Shown here piece after piece: positions 5,997 to 13,158 of a stretch of DNA of 64,000 nucleotides; positions within the stretch are counted from its first letter, which is position 1, and the number at the start of each line of letters is the position of its first letter. The translations under genes and the position numbers were made by a program. The notes under the pieces were generated by a model. It was not told the origin of the DNA. It searched no databases and worked only from the letters and a program-made list of their open reading frames with translations. This DNA comes from CAYWMQ01 sp964459635 (lineage in GTDB: Bacteria > Patescibacteriota > Minisyncoccia > Phycocordibacterales > UBA12088). Location: assembly GCA_964459635.1 (NCBI GenBank), contig CAYWMQ010000002.1, positions 10,810 to 74,809 on the forward strand, given 5' to 3'.

Positions 5997-7424
5997 CTAC
6001 CTATACGATCGCTCCGCAAAGCTGAGCATCGCATTCATGTCGGCGGCAAGATCTGCCGAATCCAGCACAATGAGCGCCAGGCGTCGGCGTGTCCGGCCGA
6101 TGTTGACCTCCACTACGGCAAGACCGTCTCGCAGTGAGCCATCGTGTGGCGCGCGCAGCTCTGTCCCCGTGGCAAACGCCATCATGACCGCCGCCGTGTC
6201 GTCCTTGCGTGAACGCGCTACTTGCTCCGTGGCACCACCCAAAAAGCGTGCATCCTCCGCAAGCGGATGCGCGGGCGTAAGGCCCGTGATGCGCGGCTCC
6301 CCATACGTGCGCGTGTTCGCGCGCCCCGCGCTCATCGACAAAATGAACGAGCGGTTTTGCTCCAAGTAGCGCAAGAGCAAGAAAATATCTTCCGCTGTCG
6401 TCTTTGCGTGATAGGACCCATCTTCGGCGCGGTTAAAGGTCGTAGCGCGCAAACCGAGTGAGCGAGCTTTATTGGAAAGAAGCGTCTCAAAGCGCCGCTC
6501 TCCAAAGTAGGCCGCGAGCGAGCGAGCGGCGTCGGGCGAGCTTTTAAGCAAAAGCGGGAAAAAGAGCTCATAGATACTGTACGAGGTTCCGGATGTAAAG
6601 CCCGCGTCCGGATCTACGTCGCCTTCCACACGCACCGACCGCTCAATGTTCTCATACTCACTCGCCACCACCGCGGTCAAAAGCGTGGGGAGTGTTTGCG
6701 TTTCATGCGTATCAGTCGGCGCACCCGCAAGCAACACGAAGTTGTTGGCAAGATCGGCCACAAGGTACCGCTTGGCGCTCACCGCAGGTGCAGCGAGCGT
6801 ATAGCTCGGCCCCTCCGGCTGTGCGTCGGCCTCGTGCACGAGTATCGGCATACCGACCTTGACTCGCTCGTACACTTGCGCCGCATACGCATCTTCGAGG
6901 CGTATGCAGCCGCCTGAGTACCGCGAATCCACCGGCGTACCGTCGTCGTAGTGCGGCCAGCCATGGATAAAAAAGTTCCCTTGGAACGGTATGGAGTACG
7001 GCATGTGCACACGACCGAACGACGAGAAGTGTGAGCGCTCCTTGCCCTCCGCCCGGTAGAGACCGGACGGTGTTTCCCACCAACTCCCCTCTTTGCCTTT
7101 GCTCTTGATAGGCACGCGTAAGGTGCTGGTACCCTTCTCGTACACCGTGAGGGTCATGGCTTCCAGATCCGCTTCAATAAAGCTCGCGCTGTCGCGTATA
7201 AACTCCTCCTTGACCTCATTGAAGAAGTCAGCGCGCGCAAGCTCGGGCCAAATGCCATACTCAAGCACGGTGCTGGAGGCCGCTGCCGCCCCAAGCGTGA
7301 TGCGATAGTTGTCCACCTTGTCGCGCGCAAGGAGCGCCGCCGTCCCCGCTCCAAGAAGGGTACCCGCCACCACGCACACAAGCGCGAGGGCAAAGTTGAC
7401 GTGGCTTTCGAGAAGGAAACGCAT
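5997..7424 (-). CDS. L,D-transpeptidase fused to catalytically decayed S11 domain
   Basis: 475 residues. N-terminal membrane anchor (10-34). YkuD-type L,D-transpeptidase domain (about 85-200) with intact catalytic motif: FFIHGWPH (H154) and SRYSGGCIRLED (C173). It should form 3-3 crosslinks or attach proteins to peptidoglycan outside the membrane. The C-terminal half (about 215-475) aligns with D-alanyl-D-alanine carboxypeptidases (S11) but the active site is gone: the SxxK position reads TLPT (244-247), SDN reads SSP (295-297) and the KTG-equivalent lysine is A398 in GGATE. The paralog at 55679 has the reverse state. A non-catalytic binding or regulatory role for the S11 part is inferred. 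Confidence 0.82.
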   Translation of the reverse strand: MRFLLESHVNFALALVCVVAGTLLGAGTAALLARDKVDNYRITLGAAAASSTVLEYGIWPELARADFFNEVKEEFIRDSASFIEADLEAMTLTVYEKGTSTLRVPIKSKGKEGSWWETPSGLYRAEGKERSHFSSFGRVHMPYSIPFQGNFFIHGWPHYDDGTPVDSRYSGGCIRLEDAYAAQVYERVKVGMPILVHEADAQPEGPSYTLAAPAVSAKRYLVADLANNFVLLAGAPTDTHETQTLPTLLTAVVASEYENIERSVRVEGDVDPDAGFTSGTSYSIYELFFPLLLKSSPDAARSLAAYFGERRFETLLSNKARSLGLRATTFNRAEDGSYHAKTTAEDIFLLLRYLEQNRSFILSMSAGRANTRTYGEPRITGLTPAHPLAEDARFLGGATEQVARSRKDDTAAVMMAFATGTELRAPHDGSLRDGLAVVEVNIGRTRRRLALIVLDSADLAADMNAMLSFAERSYR

Positions 7425-7556
7425 ACGGAGTACAGAGTGTGGAGTTTAGAGATCAGAGATTCAAGGCAGCGGGATGCGAGGACATATGCATATAGCGATA
7501 GGGGAACACAAGCGGCAAGGGTACGCGGGTTGGGAAAAACATGCACCTGCTCAGAT

Positions 7557-7581
7557 AGTTAGTGTACTATATACACTAACT
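7557..7581. repeat. Perfect 10-bp inverted repeat, operator or terminator
   Basis: AGTTAGTGTA and its exact complement around a 5-nt CTATA loop. Each arm includes a TACACT -10-like hexamer on its own strand. It lies just after the cobalamin adenosyltransferase gene and 130 bp before the 7424 gene. It could end the first transcript or be a symmetrical regulator site; no U-run follows. Confidence 0.5.
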
Positions 7582-7593
7582 ATTTAATACTGC

Positions 7594-8163
7594 TTAGCGG
7601 TACTTCGGCGGCTCCTCGGCCACACCCTCCGCAAAGTTGGCGTAGCGGGCGAGCGCAAAGAGGACCGACGAAAGCCTGTTGAGGTATGCGAGCGTGTGCT
7701 TGGAAAGCTTCCGGATGCCGGCCTCATGCAAGCCCACCGCCCGCCGCTCCGCGCGCCGCGCCAGGGTGCGCACCACATCAAGGATGGCCGAAAGCTCCGT
7801 ACCGCCCGCGAGTGCGAATGTCTTCAAAGGCGGTATCGCGTGCTCTACGGTGTCCGTAATACGCTCTGCGCGCAGCACTTTCGCACGCGTGAGCTTTTTC
7901 GGTGCGCCGGCAAGCTCGGCCTGCACGATGAACAAGTTTTGCTGCACCTCATAGAGAAGCGCCTCAATGCTCGCGGCTTTTGTGCCGAGCGCGAGCGGCC
8001 GCGGTGCACTGCGGCGTGCCACGGCACGGGCGAGCCCCACGAACGAATTCACCTCGTCAAAGGTGCCCAGTGCCTCCGGCAGCGCAGACGCTTTCGAGAT
8101 ACGCTCCGGCCCCGAGTCAAACACCCGGGTCGTGCCCGCATCACCTTTTCGTGTGTACAGCAT
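7594..8163 (-). CDS. PduO-type cob(I)alamin adenosyltransferase
   Basis: 189 residues. Family hallmarks: YTRKGDAGTTRVFDSG at the N-terminus (ATP site), ALGTFDEVNSFVGLAR, VQQNLFIVQAELA, the RRAERR helix (usually HxARTVxRRAER; here DVVRTLARRAER) and YLNRLSSVLFALARY. It transfers the adenosyl group of ATP to cob(I)alamin, making the B12 coenzyme. ATG 8163 was chosen because a TATACT -10 lies 6 nt upstream. No cobalamin-dependent enzyme or corrin biosynthesis gene is nearby, so salvage or a divergent role is inferred. Confidence 0.88.
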   Translation of the reverse strand: MLYTRKGDAGTTRVFDSGPERISKASALPEALGTFDEVNSFVGLARAVARRSAPRPLALGTKAASIEALLYEVQQNLFIVQAELAGAPKKLTRAKVLRAERITDTVEHAIPPLKTFALAGGTELSAILDVVRTLARRAERRAVGLHEAGIRKLSKHTLAYLNRLSSVLFALARYANFAEGVAEEPPKYR

Positions 8164-8175
8164 AGCTCCAGTATA
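8164..8175 (-). promoter_or_regulatory. Leaderless promoter of cobalamin adenosyltransferase
   Basis: TATACT (8170-8175, minus) then 6 nt (GGAGCT) then ATG at 8163. The GGAG would lie upstream of the predicted RNA start. Confidence 0.6.
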
Positions 8176-8190
8176 CCGCACCGCATGGAC

Positions 8191-8223
8191 AAAAAAGAAA
8201 CGGCATCAAGATGATGCCGTTTC
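8191..8223 (-). terminator. Intrinsic terminator with embedded stop codon
   Basis: 12-bp perfect stem (8197-8208 / 8212-8223), 3-nt loop, followed on the minus strand by six U (8191-8196). The TGA stop of the 8206 gene lies within the hairpin. Confidence 0.9.
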
Positions 8224-8514
8224 TGCGATAGGCTCTACCGCCAAGGTGCGCTTTTCCTTCGCACTACGGTATTCAAGAACCTTCTGCACCGCGTACCTTA
8301 TGGTATTTTCAGATACTCGTGCCGGTACGACAATGCGAGGACTAACCGCTACCCTGCCTGGGAACTCCTCCTGATCGGACACCATATACGTACGGTATGC
8401 ACACAACGCCACGGCAGTGCCGCGTTCGACATGGCGGCGAACTTCTGCCACAAGTACTTCCTCTTCATGGTCGTGGCGACCGAGAGAGCTTGCGACAGGC
8501 TTCCGAAAAAACAT
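8206..8514 (-). CDS. Hypothetical protein, 102 aa
   Basis: Not recognised. Start at ATG 8514 (MFFRKPVASS), with AGGAG five bases upstream; the longer frame to 8706 looks non-coding. The middle part (VLVAEVRRHVERGTAVALCA) reads as a helix and a hydrophobic strand, followed by EEFPGRVAVSPRIVVPARVS and a charged C-terminus. Probably soluble. It ends in a strong terminator, so it is a single-gene transcript. Confidence 0.55.
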   Translation of the reverse strand: MFFRKPVASSLGRHDHEEEVLVAEVRRHVERGTAVALCAYRTYMVSDQEEFPGRVAVSPRIVVPARVSENTIRYAVQKVLEYRSAKEKRTLAVEPIAETASS

Positions 8515-8812
8515 GTCTGCTCCTAAGTGAGAAGATGGACAGCGAGCACGTACACGCCTGTGCACGCAACGATGGGGCCAAGAGGCCTGCACGGCCACGG
8601 GGCCTTTTCCCAGATGTAGAGATGGGTTTGATGCAACATATCGGTCGCATCGCGCGCTATGCGTCGCGCCGCATACCACCGGGCTTCCCACTGGTATGGG
8701 CGGCATGCGTCAATTAGGTCATGCATTGGATCTTTCCTTGATGCTCCCCCTTTGGTCTACCTTTATGAAAACACGCTTCATTTTGTGGGTCAAGACGCGC
8801 ACACGTTCATGG
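8515..8812. other. Gene-free stretch between 8514 gene and recG promoter
   Basis: About 300 bp without a supported gene. Open frames here lack a ribosome site and look like chance frames. The left part must contain the promoter for the minus-strand 8514 gene; no clear -10 could be singled out. Confidence 0.5.
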
Positions 8813-8825
8813 TATACTGCGCCTC
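8813..8825 (+). promoter_or_regulatory. recG leaderless promoter
   Basis: Extended -10 TGGTATACT (hexamer 8813-8818), 7 nt, then ATG 8826. No Shine-Dalgarno. Confidence 0.65.
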
Positions 8826-10964
8826 ATGAACCCTGAGCAGCCGCTCGCGGATATCATGCGCATACCAGACGCAGAAGCGCGGGCACTCAAGCGCCTCGGC
8901 ATAGCAACCGCGCGCGACCTCCTCTACCACCTCCCCGCTCGCTACGAACGCGCGGGCGATGTGCGCACCATAGGCGGTATCGCGACCGGCACCGAAGCCA
9001 TACTCTACGGGACTTTGCGCAAACCGGAGACGAGAAAAACATGGAAAACGAAGCGGCCCATTGCTGAGGCATGGCTTGAGGACGGCACGGGCAAGCTGAA
9101 ACTCATGTGGTTCAACCAGCCGTACATTGCAAAGATGTACCCCGACGGACTCACGGTGAAAGTGTCAGGCCGCATAGACGGCACGCCCCCGTACATGGCA
9201 AACCCAGAGATAGAGCGCATTGAGCGTATACCGGTAGGTGGCACCGGGCCGCTCTTTAAGGAGACGAGCGATGAGCTCCTCGCGGTATACCCGGAGTCAC
9301 AGGGCGTGTCTTCACGCTGGATGCGGCATGCGATAGCGCGGCTTTTGCGTGAGGGAGCACACGAGGCTCTGCCCGATCCGATACCTGAGCCGATACGCAC
9401 ACGCTACCGCTTGCCCTCACTTGCTGCGGCACTCGTGTACATACACACACCCAAGCGCGACAAGGACGCCGCCGCCGCACGCAAGCGCTTTGCATTCGAG
9501 GAAGTGTTTACGATACAGGTGGCCGCACAACAGGAGCGTGCCGGGCTCGCGAAGCTCCCCACACCCGCTATACCGGACGGGCCGGGCCGTGCCAGGGAGC
9601 TTGAGGCACGACTGCCTTTTCGTCTCACACGGGGCCAAGAGCGTGCCGTGGCGGCAATACTCTCCGACATGAGCGCACCACCCGCCATGAGCCGCTTGCT
9701 TGAGGGCGACGTCGGGAGCGGTAAAACGGCCGTTGCCGCGCTCACCTCGTATGCGGTCGTGACGAGCGCGCCCAAAGGCCGACCGTCCGCCAACTACCAG
9801 GTAGCGTACATGGCGCCCACTGAGGTATTGGCGCAGCAGCATTTTGAGTCTTTCATTTCATTATTCAAGCACCTCCCCATACAGCTGGGGCTACTTACCG
9901 GAAGCGTGTGCCGTAGGTTTCCGTCGAAGGTGCGCGCAAGCGAGAGCACGCCTGTGTCGCGTGCTCAGCTCTTGAAGCAAGTCGCGAGCGGCGAGATATC
10001 CATGCTCATAGGCACGCATGCGCTCATACAAAAGAGCGTGGCCTTTCGCGACCTCGCGTATGTGATAGTGGACGAGCAGCACCGCTTCGGGGTCAACCAG
10101 CGCCGCACACTCGTACGTAAAGATGGGACACTGCCTCACTTTCTTTCTATGACCGCCACGCCGATACCACGTACGCTCGCCCTTACCCTGTACGGTGACC
10201 TAGACCTGACGGTGCTCGATGAAATGCCCGCAGGCAGGAAGCCCGTACATACCGAGGTGGTGCCAAAAGGCGGGCGCGCGGCCATGTACACCGCGCTCCG
10301 TGCCGAGCTCACCGCGGGCAGGCAAGCGTACGTGATATGCCCGCGCATAGACGAGGCGGACCCAAGCAAAGCTGCTGCGCTCGTGACGAAGTCCGTGACG
10401 GCGGAGGCGGCACGGCTTGCGGCGGGCGAACTTAAGGGATTTCGTGTGGCGCTGCTCCACGGCCAGATGAAACCGAACGAGAAAGATGTGGTCATGCGCG
10501 CGTTCCTCGCACACGAGGCAGACGTGCTCGTGGCTACATCGGTGGTGGAAGTGGGGGTCAACGTACCGAACGCCACGGTCATCATCATTGAAGGCGCGGA
10601 GCGTTTTGGGCTGGCACAGCTCCACCAGCTGCGCGGCCGCGTCGTACGGTCTACCCATCAAGCCTACTGCTACCTCCTCACGAGCGAGGGTCAACACAAC
10701 AGCCGCCTCACCGCGCTCGCGAAAGCGAAGAGCGGCTTTGAGCTGGCGGAGCTTGACCTCAAGCTCCGAGGCCCGGGCGAGCTCTACGGGCGAAGCCAGT
10801 CCGGACTTTCCGACATCGGCATGGAGGCGCTCAAAAACCTGAAGCTCGTGGAAGCCGCACGCGATGAAGCACGCGCGCTTGTGGCTCTGGACAGCGCGCT
10901 TTCACATTACCCCGCGCTCGCCCACGCGGTCGCTCGCCGCCGCGAGCGCTTGCACTTTGAGTAA
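8826..10964 (+). CDS. recG: ATP-dependent DNA helicase RecG
   Basis: 712 residues, normal length. N-terminal wedge/OB domain (about 1-230), then two RecA-like helicase domains: Walker A EGDVGSGKTAVA, Walker B box VDEQHRFGVNQR, motif III SMTATPIPRTLALT, motif VI QLHQLRGRVVRS, and the RecG-specific C-terminus. It rewinds and regresses stalled forks and Holliday junctions. Odd point: motif VI normally reads GRVGRG/S; residue 607 is Val instead of Gly. The neighbouring arginines are kept. Monocistronic, with a leaderless promoter; its stop is 4 nt from the 3' end of the opposite-strand tRNA-Ile. Confidence 0.95.
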   Translation: MNPEQPLADIMRIPDAEARALKRLGIATARDLLYHLPARYERAGDVRTIGGIATGTEAILYGTLRKPETRKTWKTKRPIAEAWLEDGTGKLKLMWFNQPYIAKMYPDGLTVKVSGRIDGTPPYMANPEIERIERIPVGGTGPLFKETSDELLAVYPESQGVSSRWMRHAIARLLREGAHEALPDPIPEPIRTRYRLPSLAAALVYIHTPKRDKDAAAARKRFAFEEVFTIQVAAQQERAGLAKLPTPAIPDGPGRARELEARLPFRLTRGQERAVAAILSDMSAPPAMSRLLEGDVGSGKTAVAALTSYAVVTSAPKGRPSANYQVAYMAPTEVLAQQHFESFISLFKHLPIQLGLLTGSVCRRFPSKVRASESTPVSRAQLLKQVASGEISMLIGTHALIQKSVAFRDLAYVIVDEQHRFGVNQRRTLVRKDGTLPHFLSMTATPIPRTLALTLYGDLDLTVLDEMPAGRKPVHTEVVPKGGRAAMYTALRAELTAGRQAYVICPRIDEADPSKAAALVTKSVTAEAARLAAGELKGFRVALLHGQMKPNEKDVVMRAFLAHEADVLVATSVVEVGVNVPNATVIIIEGAERFGLAQLHQLRGRVVRSTHQAYCYLLTSEGQHNSRLTALAKAKSGFELAELDLKLRGPGELYGRSQSGLSDIGMEALKNLKLVEAARDEARALVALDSALSHYPALAHAVARRRERLHFE

Positions 10965-10968
10965 CAGG

Positions 10969-11042
10969 TGCGCGTGCCAGGGCTCGAACCTGGGACCGCC
11001 GAGGTATAAGCTCGGAGCTACTACCAACTGAGCTACACGCGC
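10969..11042 (-). tRNA. tRNA-Ile (anticodon TAT)
   Basis: 74 nt. Acceptor GCGCGTG/CACGCGC, D arm with AGTTGGTAG, anticodon stem CCGAG/CTCGG closing the loop CTTATAC, so the anticodon is UAU. T arm CCAGG-TTCGAGC-CCTGG, discriminator A; CCA not encoded. It would read AUA directly, without the lysidine-modified CAU tRNA that most bacteria use. Confidence 0.9.
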
Positions 11043-11143
11043 AATACTTGTTGTCAAACGTACTCCCCACCTATTCGCGCACAGAACCGTTACCTGCCAC
11101 GACAGCTATGCGCGCGTACGGGTACTATATAGCGCACAGGCAC

Positions 11144-11180
11144 AAAACGCAAAACACCGACGTGGGGCCGGTGTTTTGCG
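11144..11180 (-). terminator. Terminator of the Lamin-tail protein gene
   Basis: 12-bp perfect stem (11148-11159 / 11169-11180) with a 9-nt loop, followed on the minus strand by TTTTGTG. Confidence 0.75.
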
Positions 11181-11219
11181 CATCGCTGTGATGCTAAGGC
11201 GCTGCGCTATCATCCTGCG

Positions 11220-12665
11220 CTACTCACCGGGAGTGGGTGCAGACGTGGTCGCCCAGCTTGGGGCGGTGCCGGTGCTTGTGTTCATGTTCGTACGGTATAT
11301 GGCCTCGCCAGCGCGTGCTTCAGGGGCAACCGGTGCGGAAGTGGTGCTTGTGCCCCAGCGTACGGAGTCGGAAAGCGTGCCATCGCTACGGTACAGACGC
11401 ACGCTATCGCCGTCGTTGTCGAGTCCGTTACCAATGCTCATACTCAGTACCAACCACGCCGTACCTGTTGGTAGCGTCCAGAATTCATCCGTTGAGGTCG
11501 CGGGCGTGATGAGCGCATATGCTCCGGGCGCAAGGAGTCGCGTAGTTGTAGCGAGCGTGCGCGTGGCCGTGTCATCGCGCAGAGTCCAGCCCATCAGGTC
11601 TACGGTGGTGGAGCCGCTGTTCCAAAGCTCCACCCATTCGTTTTCCGGTTCTTCACCCCATGCACTGGTGGTGCCACTCCGGTACAACACCTCCGTGATA
11701 CTTACGGTACCTGTTGCAGCAGTGGTCGTCGCGGGTGTCGTGGTCGCGGGTGTTGTTGTAGCAGGCGTGGTCGTGGCAGGTGTGGTTGTCGCCGGAGTAG
11801 TCGTCGCGGTCGTAGTCGTGGCAGATGTCGTGGTAGCGGAGCCTGAAGTTGCCATGCGCGAGAATCCGACGGTTACCGAGTCGGTGGTCGTACCCCTCTC
11901 ATTTGCACAGGCGAGCGCGTACGTACTTGTCGCGTTTACCGTGACCGTACTGCTGCCCGTCGTAGCCCTGGACCCGCTCCATGCATTTGTGGCGATACAG
12001 CTATTTGCGTTTGTGCTGCTCCACGTGAGCGTGGTACTCGCCGGTGCGGTACCTGTGGCAGTCACCGTTTGAGGATCTGCACTGAGGTCAACAGTCGGAA
12101 GCGCCATAGTGGAGGTAGAGGTGGTACCTGTCGAGGTGCCAGTTGTGGTACCTGTCACTGTGAGCATGATCGTGCGGGATGTTGTGCCCCGCTCATTCGC
12201 ACACGCGAGGCTATACTCGGTGCTCGTCGCCGGCGATACGGCTGCCGTACCGGACGCGACGCGTGTGCCTGTCCAGCCTCCTGACGCAAGACACGTGTCC
12301 GCATACAGCGCGTTCCACATAAGGGTGCTGGTCGCTCCCGTAGCTATCGTTCCCGGGTTTGCGGAGAAAGTAAGCGCAACCGGCCGCGCCGGAGTACCGC
12401 TCCCCTCCTCACAAAACGCGGGGAGCTCTATGCCATACCTGTCTTGGAGTCCCGCGTACCGCGTACATATGCGCTCTTCGGCACGCGCAAGTCGCTCTTC
12501 AATACGCTGCAGGGCGCGCTCTATCCGCGCGTCTATCCGCTCTTGTATGCGCTCAAACAGGAGGTATGTGTTGTCTGTCGTGGTTGCCTGCGCCTGCACC
12601 GTGTGCGGAAGCACGGAAGCGCACAAAGCTACAAGCAGAAGCGCAACGCTGGTTTGTATCTTCAT
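11220..12665 (-). CDS. Secreted Ig-like / Lamin-tail domain protein
   Basis: 481 residues. Signal peptide (1-26, ending VQA), a charged coiled coil (about 35-68: ERIQERIDARIERALQRIEE), two Ig-like repeats of about 85 residues each that end in YxLACANERGTTxxxxxV, a PATTT-repeat linker (about 270-315, five or more copies) and a C-terminal Lamin-tail (LTD) beta-sandwich (ITEVLYRSG, NEWVELWNSG, LMGWTLRDD). Such exported proteins are common on the surface of these small bacteria and probably mediate attachment. One cysteine pair per Ig repeat suggests disulfides. Monocistronic; terminator at 11144. Confidence 0.82.
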   Translation of the reverse strand: MKIQTSVALLLVALCASVLPHTVQAQATTTDNTYLLFERIQERIDARIERALQRIEERLARAEERICTRYAGLQDRYGIELPAFCEEGSGTPARPVALTFSANPGTIATGATSTLMWNALYADTCLASGGWTGTRVASGTAAVSPATSTEYSLACANERGTTSRTIMLTVTGTTTGTSTGTTSTSTMALPTVDLSADPQTVTATGTAPASTTLTWSSTNANSCIATNAWSGSRATTGSSTVTVNATSTYALACANERGTTTDSVTVGFSRMATSGSATTTSATTTTATTTPATTTPATTTPATTTPATTTPATTTAATGTVSITEVLYRSGTTSAWGEEPENEWVELWNSGSTTVDLMGWTLRDDTATRTLATTTRLLAPGAYALITPATSTDEFWTLPTGTAWLVLSMSIGNGLDNDGDSVRLYRSDGTLSDSVRWGTSTTSAPVAPEARAGEAIYRTNMNTSTGTAPSWATTSAPTPGE

Positions 12666-12847
12666 GGTAGGTAATGCAGAGTAGCATGGTTACCTGATAA
12701 GTCTTACCGTATAAGGTGCGGTGCGCGTTGTGACGCCGCTGTGTCAGAGCACGCACCTGCTGCATACTCTATGGTACGCATTGGACATGAAAGAGCAGTG
12801 ACGCCGCGCTCTAGCGTGTTCTGCTCAGCGTGAACATGTGCCATATA

Positions 12848-12874
12848 GAACAGGCCGCGTTACACGGCCTGTTC
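12848..12874. terminator. Hairpin at end of 12860 gene
   Basis: 10-bp perfect stem (12848-12857 / 12865-12874) with the TAA stop of the 12860 gene in the loop. No strong U-run on the minus side, so termination is only likely. Confidence 0.5.
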
Positions 12875-13156
12875 TTTGTCTTCTTGAGTAGAGTCTTTGG
12901 GTATCGCGCCAAGCGCAGCGAGACGTTCCAGCACCGGTACAGGCGCGGCTCCGTCTCGCGGTATCTTTTCGCGTATCGGGACCGCGTGCACCTCCGTGCC
13001 CACCTTCACCAAAAAATACTCTGCGTCATGCGGGTCATCCGTATCGAGCGTTACCGTATCCCCATATTTTTCTTGCACGCGCGCAATGAGCTCATGCTTC
13101 GCTGCATGCATCGCTTCGCCCGCATCAGGAGATTGCTCTGCACTATTTTTTGTCAT
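12860..13156 (-). CDS. Hypothetical protein, 98 aa, downstream of ftsH
   Basis: Not recognised. Soluble, acidic. N-terminal helix (EAMHAAKHELIARVQEKYGD), then TVTLDTDDPHDAEYFLVKVG and EVHAVPIREKIPRDG. The start is 2 nt after the ftsH stop, so it is in the ftsH operon and may be translationally coupled. It may serve membrane proteolysis, but nothing in the sequence shows this. Confidence 0.6.
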   Translation of the reverse strand: MTKNSAEQSPDAGEAMHAAKHELIARVQEKYGDTVTLDTDDPHDAEYFLVKVGTEVHAVPIREKIPRDGAAPVPVLERLAALGAIPKDSTQEDKEQAV

Positions 13157-13158
13157 AG

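Noticed and set aside
8397..8717. Plus-strand 106-codon frame before recG
   Set aside because: No start signal and it ends before the recG promoter; overlaps the better supported minus-strand 8206 gene.
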